Shown: piece by piece, positions 23,879-33,792 of the stretch
Layout of the letters: the number at the start of each line of letters is the position of its first letter
Position numbering within the stretch: position 1 is the stretch's first letter
Assembly: GCA_951802195.1 (NCBI GenBank)
Contig: OX637624.1
Location: 496,001-560,000 of the forward strand
Reading direction: 5' to 3'
From: Tausonia pullulans
Taxonomy: Eukaryota > Basidiomycota > Tremellomycetes > Cystofilobasidiales > Mrakiaceae
Length of the DNA: 64,000 bases
Position numbers and translations under genes: made by a program
Notes under the pieces: generated by a model
Told to the model about the DNA's origin: nothing
Seen by the model: the letters and a program-made list of their open reading frames with translations, nothing else
Database searches by the model: none

Positions 23879-24044
23879 GACAGGCGAGAAGCGATAGAAA
23901 GGAGAGGAAGGTGGATGATGATGGTGAGAGTGGTCCGGGCTTGCCGAGCGTCTCGCTCGTTCTCAGCCTTGTGCTAACTGCCTTCGCGTCTCTCTCCTCT
24001 CTCTGACCAACATCACAACTTCAACCTCGCACTTCCCCTTAGCC
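23879..24044. promoter_or_regulatory. Bidirectional promoter between NOSIP-like and RTF1 genes
   Basis: Only 166 bases separate the two divergent start codons, so the promoters must overlap. The RTF1 side is CT-rich just before the start codon. A nuclear ubiquitin-ligase-like factor and a transcription elongation factor sharing one promoter suggests joint control, which is inference. Confidence 0.6.
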
Positions 24045-26273
24045 ATGTCCGACGATGACCTCTCCGAAGAGCTTCTTGCCCTCGTTGATGATGGGCCGTC
24101 GAAGAAGCGCTCCTCCAAATCATCGTCCAAACCGTCGAAGCGGCGGAAACAGTGCGCTCTCGCTCTTGCCCGTTGGCCGTCCGTCTTGTCTGTCGTCGTG
24201 CTGACCAACGCCTTTACTTTCACTTGCTTAACCCAGGATGGATGATTCGGACGAGGGCGAGCCCATGGACCTCGAGAGCGAAGACGACAGCGGGCCCGAG
24301 ACGTTGACGGTGAATCCGTATCCTCTTGAGGGCATCTACAAGGACGAGAGGGATCGGAGCAGGTGCGTCCGTCGTATAGCATGCGCTCTGAAGCCCTCTG
24401 CTCTAACCACACGGGTACCGTCTTCGCTCTCGCAGGATCATGGGGTTGCCTGAGCTGGAACGAGAGCAGATTCTGGCAGACAGACAAGCGGAGAGGCACA
24501 AGCTCGACGAGAAGCGACAGCTCGACGCCTTCTTCCAGACTCGACAGGGGGGTCCGGCCGGCGATGAGACGGCAGGAGTAGCAAAGGCTGCCAAGCGTGC
24601 GTTCTTTTTGACGTGTGTTGTAGTAGCCTGGGAGTGGGAGCGCTGATCCGTCAACCGCACGACGCGTCACTTTCGCTCTCCCACTAGGCGCGCACACTTC
24701 TACGGGAACGAGCAGCACCAAGACGAGCAAGCTCGAGGAGCTCAAGCGGAAGCGAGTGGAGAAGTCTGAGCGGCAGTCCGGCAAGGTGCGTGTGCTTTGA
24801 TGAGAGGGACGACAACCCTTGACTGACGAGGTACGACGCGTCCTCTCATGTCTCCCTCCCAGGCGTCCTCCTCTCGGCATCGCGCCGCGTCCGGCTCGTC
24901 CGACGAGCACGGCAGCTCCGGCTCGTCCGATGAGGATGATCAGGCTGACCGGCCGAAGAAGAAGGAGCAGGAGCGGGTTTCTCTCAACGATCTCCTGCGC
25001 GTCCAGATGCGACGAGGCGATTTGGAGAAGCAGCTTAAGAGCGCGCACTTTGAGGACTACGTTGTCGGTGAGTGGCCTACGCGCTCCCTAGATGCATTGG
25101 ACCCTGTATCTGACGTAACCATATCCAGGCGGATACGTCCGATACAGTATCGGTCAGGACTCGGTCACGAAGCAGCGCGCGTACCGTGTTTGCGAGGTCA
25201 CTGGTGCGTCGTGCCCTATCCCGCCCCCCCTTATCCACCCATTGAAGCCCGAACGATTTCCCAGCCGTCATGCCTTACAAGCGTTACCAGTTCAGTGACG
25301 GCGAGTCCGGCCCCATCTACGACGACCGCAAGCTTGAGCTCAAGCACGGCGCTGCCACCCGGGCGTTCACGATGGACATGGTCTCGCAGGCCGACTTTAC
25401 GCAGGTCGACTGATTTTCTGTTTCTCTTCCGCTTGGTTTCGAAATTGACAGCTCGAATACTCCTTTAGGGCGAATTTGACCGCTGGTACGCGACTATGCG
25501 GGAGGACAACTGCCCACTTCCTACGCTGGCCGAACTCGCCAAGAAGAAGGCCGCCTGGAAGGAACTGGACAACCGACTGGCGACTGAGGTCCGTCTCCTA
25601 ACTCATCCGGGGGCCTGGACACCACCCAGGCTAATCTTTCTCCATCGTTCTAGGACGAGATCGCAGCAGCCATCGCCAAGAAGAAGGCCGCCCGAGGCAA
25701 GTCGACGTCAGAGCAGATGATCGAGCTCAACCGCAAAAAGGCAGCGTACACCATGGCTATGAAGCGTCAGGACTGGGACGCCGCCGACCGGCTCAAGGCC
25801 ATCATTTCTGGGCTCGAGGATGAGCTCCGGGTCAATTCCGCGATTGCGCCCGCGGCGGAAACAGATGAGACGGCAATTCTCGCAGCCAAGCTCAACGAAA
25901 AAAACCGGCGGGCCCAGCTGGACGCCATCAAGAAGGACGAGGAAATGCGTCGCGAGGCGAGGAAGGCCGGTGTCAGCCTCGATAACAAGTTTGATGCTAG
26001 CGCAAGGGTCAAGACCAAGCTCCGGGTGCACGACGTCCAGCGAGTCTCGATACCACTCGCTCGTTCCGCTGCCTCCCCGTTCTGACGCTTTCCTCAATCT
26101 CTCTCCCTAGCTCCACACCTGGCTCCAGCGCACCGACGTCCCCCTTGGTCAAGCCTACGACCGAGACCATCATCGATGTCCCAGACCTGTCGCTTTCAGG
26201 TGCGGCCAAGGACAAGAAGCGGCTCGAAGAGCAGGTCGCGCTCAGTGTCGAGCTCGATCTCGGGGACTTCTGA
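24045..26273 (+). CDS. RTF1: RTF1, Plus3-domain subunit of the Paf1 complex
   Basis: Ten exons join in frame to 526 residues. The N-terminus is acidic and Ser/Lys-rich (MSDDDLSEELLALVDD, then DDSDEGEPMDLESEDD), followed by LEREQILADRQAERHKL. This is the usual start of Rtf1, upstream of the histone-modification region. The Plus3 domain lies at about 200-340 with SLNDLLRVQMRRGDLEKQL, FEDYVVGGYVRYSIG, YRVCEVTAVMPYKRY and DDRKLELKHG; in yeast it binds the phosphorylated Spt5 repeat. A charged coiled coil follows. The known role is in transcription elongation and in promoting H2B ubiquitination and H3K4 methylation. The last intron begins with a GC donor (GCGAGT at 26040); no GT donor nearby keeps the frame to the natural C-terminus (ELDLGDF). 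Confidence 0.92.
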
Positions 26274-27061
26274 GTGTGTTGGATATTTTCAACGTTTGTT
26301 TCAGTTTTGTATGCATGTAAGACCTTGTTACAACGAGTATTAGGTGCTGTGTTTCTAGGGCAAGGGAAAGTACCCGATTTTCTCACTCGCTCGGGAATCA
26401 TTAAAAGAAATAAGAACATATAATCATAGAAGAGACTAGCAGCAGGTGGGGAAGTCTGTACAGTCAAGAGTAGACACATGTCAGTCTATCGCTCCTCAGG
26501 ACATCGACCAGACAGCAAGCGCGCGCAAAGAATAGTATGTGTGGATTTCCTCAGTCCCGAAAGATGGTTAAATTTTGACAGCAACGCCGTGCAAGGCTAG
26601 TCGTAATTTGCGTAGTGGATAACGTATGCATCACAGGAAGACCCACACACTCGGCAAGTGGTGAAAGGGGAGGTGCGCGCGCCATACGAGGAGGGGAGGG
26701 AATGAAGGACTGACCTTAGTTTCGAGGGAGTGTACAAAGGCTCTTCGAGTCCACCTGTTCTAGAGGGCAGGCGGCTGGTCGGAAGAGGGAAGGGGAAGGA
26801 TGAGGGTCGGAGGGCAAGAGCAGCCGACAGATTCTTTTCAAAAGTCCAAGGTCCTCGCTCCCGGCCGCAGCTTTCGAGCTCTCAGCACTGGCCGCATGTG
26901 TGTGACAGCGCAGTGGCTCCTTCAATGATATTTTAACGCTCAGGAAAAACTAGCAATAAGAGGGAATCGAACATGGAAGGCGTAGCAGCGAGAGATCCTC
27001 GCCGATTTCCACGTCCAATCTGCCACACGCGCGCGGCTCCTTCGGGTTTTCCCTCCATCCT
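26274..27061. other. Non-coding interval with probable minus-strand snoRNA host gene
   Basis: RTF1 and the GTPBP-like gene converge here, yet the spacer holds a C/D snoRNA on the minus strand. It sits inside what looks like an intron (26714-26456): donor AAG|GTCAGT, a CTGAC branch motif near 26484, and acceptor GTACAG. The flanking would-be exons have no convincing reading frame, so a non-coding host transcript is likely. No other snoRNA or tRNA is clear in the rest of the spacer. Confidence 0.5.
26547..26638 (-). ncRNA. C/D box snoRNA copy 2, predicted LSU rRNA 2'-O-methylation guide
   Basis: On the minus strand the C box is GTGATGC (26634-26628) and the D box CTGA (26554-26551). Just before the D box lies the 12-base guide CCATCTTTCGGG (26567-26556). 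It is complementary to the conserved large-subunit rRNA stretch CCCGAAAGAUGG (yeast 25S around 805). The copy is about 90% similar to the one in RPL7 intron 2, with the guide unchanged. By the D+5 rule it would target the G equivalent to yeast G805. Confidence 0.72.
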
Positions 27062-29144
27062 TCAGTTCCCACCGCCATTCAGCCACCGCGCGACGTCGTC
27101 AAACCGAATGTGGCCCTCCATCTCCTTTCGGAGTACCAGCACTTCGACGCATATCCGTTCCGTACCGTCCTCGACTTCCTCGTAAGCCTGCCCCTGCCCT
27201 TCCGCTCCTGCCACTGCGCCGTCACCAGCGACAAAGCCGTGGGTTATTTGTCCAGTTCCGTCCCCGTTGCCATTGTGCCTCTTGATGCATATGCTCCCAC
27301 GCTCCTCGTGAAAGGGCGGAAAGGCGGCATCGGAAGTCTTCGAGAGCAGCGACGAGGCCGGGCGGTAGGTCGGGAGGAGGAGTGGGGACGGCAAGAGAGT
27401 TGGGGAGGAGGATCGGGGAGGTGGGACAGTCGTCTCCGTGGAGTTGATATCGAAGGACGTGATGCAACAGTCCTTCAACGAAGGAAGGACCACGTTATCT
27501 GCTAGACTCGAGGGAACGTTGGCCGCCACTGGCCCTTCCTTCTTCTTGGTCTGTGCCACCGACGCGTCGTCCGTTCCCCAGACGTCAAGACTCTGCCCAC
27601 CCCATGCACCGTAATCCTCCTTGTCGCTATCCGGGAACGGTCCCTCCCCATGCTCGCCCCAGGTGGGTTTGAGAGCCGCGGCGTCCGCCTCGTCGCGTTT
27701 GAGCTTCCTCCGGGTAGCCTTTTCTTCCGAGTTGAGCTGCTTGGTGCTCTTCGAGCCAGGCGGCTTAGAGCTAAAGGATCCCCCGCCGCCCCCGCTGTCC
27801 TTCTTCTGGTCTGCCAACGAGGTTGATGGAATGGAGGCGGTTGCGTCGAGTTCGAGGTCGAGGACAGCGAAGATACCGCAGTCGTCGTTGTCGTCCTTCA
27901 GGCGAGAATGTCGGTCGTTCTTGGATGAGGTTGGACATGGCTGGGCATGGTGATCCTTGCCGTTGAAGCCCTTAAAGGCCGAGTACGAGTGGTGATCCGG
28001 TCTGTCAAGGAGGGACGCGTACCGCTTCTTGCGGATCGACCGATCTTGGGACTGCTTCGACGGCACGAGCTGCGCCGTAAGGATGGATGAAGGGATGACC
28101 AGCGAGGCTGGCGGATCCTGAACGACAGGTTCCGCTGTCGCCACTGTCGAAGCCGTATGAAGACTGATGTTGTTCTTCTTCTTCCACCAGCTTCTGCCGT
28201 TGCTGTTCCGACCGATCACGCCGCCCTTATTCAACTTGTGGCTGCCGTTCGTCCCACCCGAGTCCTCCGACTTATTCACTAACTCGTCCGCCGCCTTCAC
28301 CGACCGTGCCTGTTGTTCCGCTTGCCAAGCCTCCCACTTCCTTCGCCGGCCCTCAAGGGAGTTGTCATCGACCGAGACGGGTCGGTCCTCCTTCGAGAGC
28401 CGGATCTCCTTGAGGACAACGACGGTCGCGCCGAGTTCGTCGGCCATGCGCTCGAGCGTTCCAAGGGAGGCGAGGAGGTCGGCTCGAGAGAGGCCAACAA
28501 GAGTGCCGTCATCTGCTTCGTTGAGATCAGCGAGAGGAGGAAGGGGAGGGGGGAAGATGCCGAGGGCAAGAACGAACGCACCGAGGACGCCGATCTCGTA
28601 CATCGCCTCGCCGCCCCCCTCGAGAAGCCGCCATTTGAGCTGGGTTGTCAATCGATTGAAGCGATCCGGATTGGGCGCCGAGAGCTTGAGCTAGTGTTCA
28701 TAGCTGGGTCAGACAACGTCGTCACCTATAAGGAGAGAGCGACTACCTCCTCACCTTGTACTCGATATGTCCTTGGTGATCCACTTCCGCACTCAGCTGC
28801 CTTCTCCCTCCTCCACCCTCCTCAGACAGCACGAAGGGCGCCGCCGCTCCAACAACCCCCATTCTACTCCGAACGAGGCTCTCCACCCGGCTATCCGCAT
28901 ACGAAGACCCGAAAACCTCGAGCGCTTCGCTAGTTTCGCCACCGCCGGAATATTCCTCGCCGTCATCTTCCTCATTCGGGGAGGGAGAGGACGGGGACGA
29001 GGAGGTAGATGACGCGCTGTTGAGAGTGGTTGAGGATGACTCGTCGCGTCGCGACAGATGCCGAGCGGCTCGTCGTCGACGTCCGTCTCGCCCATCACTG
29101 CTGCTGCCGCTGTCCCTCCTAGCAGTGCTGACAGCTTTACCCAT
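27062..29144 (-). CDS. GTPBP1/2 N-terminal-region protein lacking the GTPase domain
   Basis: Three exons (29144-28755, 28690-28582, 28512-27062) join in frame to 649 residues. Around residues 125-200 the sequence matches the region before the GTPase in GTPBP1/2: HIEYKLKL, RLTTQLKWRLLEGGGEAMYEIGV, DDGTLVGLSRADLLASLGTLERMADELGA and VVVLKEIRL. The matching strand that normally leads into the G domain seems to recur at the very C-terminus (RICVEVLVLRKEMEGHIRFDDVA). The 400 residues between are low-complexity and charged. No P-loop, DxxG or NKxD motif is present, so GTP hydrolysis is not expected. The frame is open and ends at a clean stop, and codon use resembles its neighbours, so this looks like a real gene. 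It could be a fungal family that lost the GTPase or an insert-bearing partner subunit. Function unknown. Confidence 0.65.
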
Positions 29145-29906
29145 AGTGGATGACGAGACCGATTCTGTCGCGAGCTGGGATGACGAGGAGATCGGCGTGC
29201 GGAGGGGAGGGGTCGACCAAGGGGAAGGCTGTCGCGGGGATTCACCCGTCTTGTGTTCGCCGAACCTATGAATACAGTGTCAGTGAGTCCATCGTGTATA
29301 ATGGAGCGGACGATACCAACATGATGATGCGTATGCTTGTGTGTGCGACTCAGATGTATGCGAGGGAGGTAGAGTGAGTATTCCGAGTGATCATCCTCCG
29401 ACGACTCGAAGTGGGTGATGGCGGGTAAGAAAGAGGGAGAGCAAGGTCCGAGAGAGATCGATGCTTCGAGGTATAAAATGTGCTAGCGTGCGTACGTGCG
29501 TGTTGGAGGCGAGCGATGAGTGAGAGTGCCCGGAAGGTGGCTGGGTGGGTGTTGAAAGGAGGAAAGAATGAGGGCTAGATCCAAAGCGAGAGATGTCGGC
29601 GTCAGACGTCGGCGAGCACCTCGTTACCCGACGACACAACCGAGTCATGAAGAACATTCGGCTCCGCGCTGTGGGATGCGTGTGTCGCATGGGGATCAAG
29701 CAGAGCATTTTACTACTTTAATTATTAGACTTTCTCGAGCGCATAGGCAGGTCGCGGGCGGGGGTTGCATGCTGCGTCTTCTTGCGCTACTTCTCAGGCG
29801 TTTCTCAAAAGACAAATGGATACAACAGAACGAGACAAGAGAATGGATGCAAGACGCCATGGACCATAGTGGGGCATAAGGTAAACTCTGGATAAGGAGT
29901 GCACAC
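29145..29906. other. Intergenic region upstream of the GTPBP-like gene
   Basis: About 760 bases lie between the start of the GTPBP-like gene and the 3' end of the eL8 gene, both on the minus strand. The composition is mixed and less GC-rich than the genes. It should hold the GTPBP-like promoter and the eL8 3' UTR. No gene, RNA or repeat is seen. Confidence 0.5.
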
Positions 29907-31611
29907 TTAGAGAGTGGTCGAGACGGTCTTGACGTCCTGGCCGAGGGCCTTAGCACGCTTGCGGAGCTTGGCGATCGACTTGTTGCCGCGGATTCCTCCA
30001 CCCCAGTGGCGACGAGCGTCCTCGTACTTGTCGGTGAAGTTGGCCTTGGCGGCAGAGACAAGGGTAGCAAGGGCAGCCTCGTCCTCGGAACGGACATCCT
30101 GGATGGCAAGGACCGAGGAGGTCTTCTTGTGGACGACAGTACCGAGACGGGCCTTGTTCTTGACAATGACGTCTGAAAGAACAGGGTAGGAAAATCAGCG
30201 ACAGAAGAAAAAGCGAAAGACAGGATGAGGAACTAATTCTCACAAGGGACACCCATCTTGCGGCAGAGAGCCGGGAGGAAGACGACGAGCTCAATGGGGT
30301 CAACGTCGTCGGCAATGACGACGAGGTTGGCCTTCTTGGCCTCGACGAGGGCGACGACGTGGTTAAGACCGTACTTGGCGAAGAGGGGCTTCTTGTCGGC
30401 CTTCTTGTCGGCGTCCTTGTTGGCGGCCTTAGCCTCGGCCTCCTTGAGGAGACGGGCCTTCTTCTCCTGCTTCGACTCAGGCTTGTACTTGTTGAGGAGC
30501 TGGAAGAGCTGGGTCGCGGTGTTCTTGTCGAGGGTGTGCGAGAACTGGGCGATGGCAGGGGGGACCTGAAGCGCGAAGGGACGTTCGTCAGGAAGGAAAG
30601 ACGAAGCACGGGCGAGAACATAAACGAACCTTGAGGCGCTGGTTGAGGATGACCTTCTGCCTCTGGAGGCGGACGTACTCAGGCCACTTCACGAAGCGGG
30701 TGAGGTCCTGGGGAGGGGGGATGTCTCCTCCTAGAGAAGAGACACGCACGCGCGTAAGCAAAACCTGGCGGGGGTCGAAGCGCGCGTAAAAGGGAAGGAA
30801 CGAACCGATGCCGTACGAGCGGGTCTTCTTCTCGAAGAGGGGGTTCTTGGCCTCCTTCTTTCCGCCCTTGGGGTCTAACAAAGGGGGGTGACAGAGTAAG
30901 AAGAGGCGAGAAAAGACAAGAGCCAAAGAACAAAGGACATACAAGGGGCGGGGGCGACCTTCTTTCCTTTGGCAGCAGCGGCTTTGGGCTGATGATCATT
31001 GAGACGTAAAGGCTTGTTAGGACAGAGCTCAGACTTCACGAAAGTCTTTGCGTCCGCCGTCCAATGCGTTGCTCTACGGCGCCGACTTCTTCTGTTTTGA
31101 ACCGCATGAACAGAACAGAACAGAACAGAGAGAAGTGACGCCCAGCCTGCCCTTCTCCTGAGGGTCTTTTTCATCCTAAGGGTCCCGGCCGGAACCGGGA
31201 CCGCAGGTGTGGGAAACAACAAGGTCGGACGAAGGCGCAACCACCTCCGGGCTGGAGAAGGGAAAGCCGAGGCAGGAGAGGCGAGCAGCCAGGATTGACG
31301 AAGAGCGGAGGGCTCACGCGAAGGAGCAGCTCGCGTGCGCGCTGAACCAACGGCAGAATGCCTTGCTTCTTCCACCTAAGACTGCAATCCAACCCCGTCT
31401 CGAGGACCCGAACAGCCCATCTTCGGCAGACGCGCGCCTGGGTTGACAGCGTGAGGCCAGGGACCTGGGCCCGCAGAGGGGGGTCCGGCGGCGGGATGGC
31501 CTGGTCAAGGACGAAAAGGAGCCCTCGTCTGGGGAGAGAAAGAGCAGCGCGCAGAGAGAACGGGGGACGGCTTGACGCTTAGACTGGCCGCGAGGGCAGG
31601 AGGCGCACCAT
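29907..31611 (-). CDS. RPL8: Large-subunit ribosomal protein eL8 (L7Ae family)
   Basis: Six exons give 268 residues, the usual size. The coding part of exon 1 is just the ATG (31611-31609), followed by a GTGCGC donor and an intron of about 620 bases, far longer than the other introns here. Exon 2 (30988-30943) continues with [16 protein letters not shown]. Hallmarks are [50 protein letters not shown], and the L7Ae RNA-binding core [20 protein letters not shown] and [21 protein letters not shown], which binds LSU rRNA kink-turns. The other exons are 30874-30806, 30730-30630, 30565-30244 and 30172-29907. An intron right after the start codon is common in fungal ribosomal protein genes. It is divergent from the uL30 gene. 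Confidence 0.93.
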
Positions 31612-32040
31612 TGTGGCGAGGAGAGAGGTAAGAGGGCGAGGTCTTGAGAGAGTGGGTGGTCGTCGAGGGGATCGACTCGTCCGTAGAAGAAAACGAGCAG
31701 AGTCAAGTTTGCCTCAGGGCTCCCGGTGCGCACCTTTGCCGCTCCCCCTGCTCTCTCTGGCCTTCCTCGCCCGCCGCCTGGATCAACTCGGCCGCCCTCT
31801 TCGAAGTCCTTCTACGCCCGACCATCATCCGCATCAAGACTTCGCGTAAGTTGCTCTGCCTGCCGGTCCTCAACACCGTCGCTTTCTCGGCCTCGTCGCC
31901 TGAACATCGCTCTCTCCCGCTCTTCACCGTTTGCGTCCCTGCCCACCTCGTCGTCGTCGCCCTTTTCGCTCGCCCTTCGCCCACGTCGCCTTGCGTCCCT
32001 TCGCCTTCCTCTTCCAACACCCACTTCACCTCATCAGAAA
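31612..32040. promoter_or_regulatory. Divergent promoter of the ribosomal protein pair eL8/uL30
   Basis: These 429 bases separate the start codons of two ribosomal protein genes read in opposite directions, so co-regulation is expected. The half next to uL30 is strongly pyrimidine-rich up to the ATG; the half next to eL8 is purine-rich on this strand and therefore pyrimidine-rich in the eL8 sense. This fits pyrimidine-rich leaders on both mRNAs. No TATA box is evident. Confidence 0.6.
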
Positions 32041-33792
32041 ATGGCTCCCTCGACCACTGTCCCCACTGCCGAGGTATGTCGCGCCTCTCTAGCAAGACAG
32101 AGGGTTCCTCCCTGCCAGAAGGAGGGGGGACATCTCGTCGCGCAGAATTTTGGCACCGGCGGCGTTTGACCTTGGCTCTACCCTTCTTACAGCAAATCGC
32201 CGTCCCCGAGACCCTCCTCAAGAAGCGCAAGACTTCTGAGAAGACTCGCGAGGAGAAGCTCGCCAAGGCCACTGAGGACCGCAAGGTGGGTGTTTTGATC
32301 TCTTCGTTCGATCTGGCCGGCTCGCCTGTCTGCACGCAAGCCTACGCGCGCGCGCCAACAACTTCACCACCACGACACCGCACTTTTACATGATGCATAC
32401 GTTATCCACAACGCAATTTACGACTAGCCTTGCACGGCTATGCTGTCCAAATTAACCATCTTTCGGGACTGAGACTATCAATTTCTCTTGGCTTCTTGCT
32501 CTCTTCTGCTCCTCTGTCTTGGAACTCTTCCACTGACACGCTTGTCCTCGTACTTTAGGCCCGCCGTGCCAAGAGGCAGGTCATCTTCAAGCGTGCCGAC
32601 CAGTACGTTAAGGAGTACACCAACCGCGAGAAGGAGGAGGTCCGCCTTCGCCGTGAGGCCCGTGCCTCGGGCGACTTCTACGTCCCCGCCCAGCCCAAGG
32701 TTCGTCTCGAGGTCTACCACCACTCGGGCATGCTGGACAAGCTTTTGACGTATTCATTATCAGGTCTACTTCGTCGTCCGTATCCGCGGTATCAACGAGC
32801 TTGCCCCCAAGCCCCGCAAGATCCTGCAGCTCCTCAGGCTCCTCCAGATCAACAACGGTGTCTTCGTCAAGGTCACCAAGGCGTGAGTTGGCTCACGCGC
32901 ACTCTACGCCTTAACATCAGTCCTGACTTTTCCCCCACAGTACCCAGCAGATGCTCCGGTGAGAACGAGATGCAGCTATTTGAGCGAGCCTCACCCTGGC
33001 GTCGATTGCAGTCTCTGACTATGCCCTTTCCCTCGGCGACTCCACTCCTCGTTTGGTCTGTTCCGTCGATGTTCTTGCGCTTGATTCGACTCAGCCTTGT
33101 TGAGCCTTACATCACCTACGGAGAGCCCAACCTCGCCACTATCCGCAACCTCATCTACAAGCGCGGATACGGCAAGGTCCAGAAGCAGGTGGGTTTTTAT
33201 TGTCAATCCCCTTCTTCGTTTAGACTATCTGCTGACTTATTTTTCCCTTCAACCTTGCCCAGCGCATCCCTCTCTCTGACAACTCTATCATTGAGACTGC
33301 CCTCGGATCCAAGGGCCTCATCTGCGTTGAGGAGTGAGTGCAGATTCTGGTCAAGATGGGGCTATGCAACTGCGAGCTAACCCTTTCACTACCTCTCTTC
33401 CTACTCACTCCCATCAGCCTCGTTCACGAGATCGCCACTGCCGGCCCCAACTTCAAGGCTGCCACCAACTTCCTCTGGCCCTTCAAGCTCTCCAACCCCA
33501 ACGGTGGATGGCGCGCTCGCAAGTTCATCGTGCGTCCCTTCTTGCCTTACTCGATTGCCCTTGATTTCCCTGGGCTGTTGCAAGCTCATTGTCGCTGACT
33601 GTCACCCTTTCTTTTACTCTCCGCAGGGCTACGTCGAGGGTGGTGACGCTGGAAACCGCGAGGTCGCCATCAACGTGAGTTTCTTTCCCTCGTCCTTGCC
33701 TGCCCTCCTCGACCTCGACAGCGATTCCTGACTATCCATCACCCTTCCCTGTCTATTTTTACCATCAGGCTCTTATTACTAAGATGTGCTAG
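32041..33792 (+). CDS. RPL7: Large-subunit ribosomal protein uL30 (RPL7)
   Basis: Ten exons join in frame to 250 residues. The basic N-terminus ([18 protein letters not shown]) is followed by [19 protein letters not shown], then the L30 core [20 protein letters not shown] and [19 protein letters not shown], then [31 protein letters not shown] and the conserved end ([30 protein letters not shown]). The protein belongs to the 60S subunit. Exon 5 has 18 nt (32941-32958). Intron 2 (32286-32558) is 273 bases and carries a C/D snoRNA, recalling yeast, where RPL7A and RPL7B introns host snR39 and snR59. Its promoter is shared with eL8. Confidence 0.95.
32384..32476 (+). ncRNA. Intronic C/D box snoRNA in RPL7 intron 2, LSU rRNA methylation guide
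   Basis: The C box is ATGATGC (32388-32394, one mismatch to RUGAUGA) and the D box CTGA (32469-32472). The 12 bases before the D box (CCATCTTTCGGG at 32456-32467, with one A between) are perfectly complementary to CCCGAAAGAUGG in large-subunit rRNA. The D+5 position pairs with the G matching yeast 25S G805, the snR39B target; A807, the target of yeast snR39/snR59 from RPL7 introns, is two bases away. The terminal stem is weak. A second, diverged copy lies at 26547-26638 with the same guide. Confidence 0.78.

Noticed and set aside
26960-26980. GGGAATCGAACA resembles the reverse complement of a tRNA T-loop
   Set aside because: On the minus strand the bases flanking TTCGATT do not form the five-pair T stem, and no D arm, anticodon arm or acceptor pairing could be found upstream.
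31020-31090. Minus-strand stretch GTAGAGCAACGC with nearby pairing looked like a tRNA D-arm in the eL8 intron
   Set aside because: No T-loop or closing acceptor stem follows, so it was not called.
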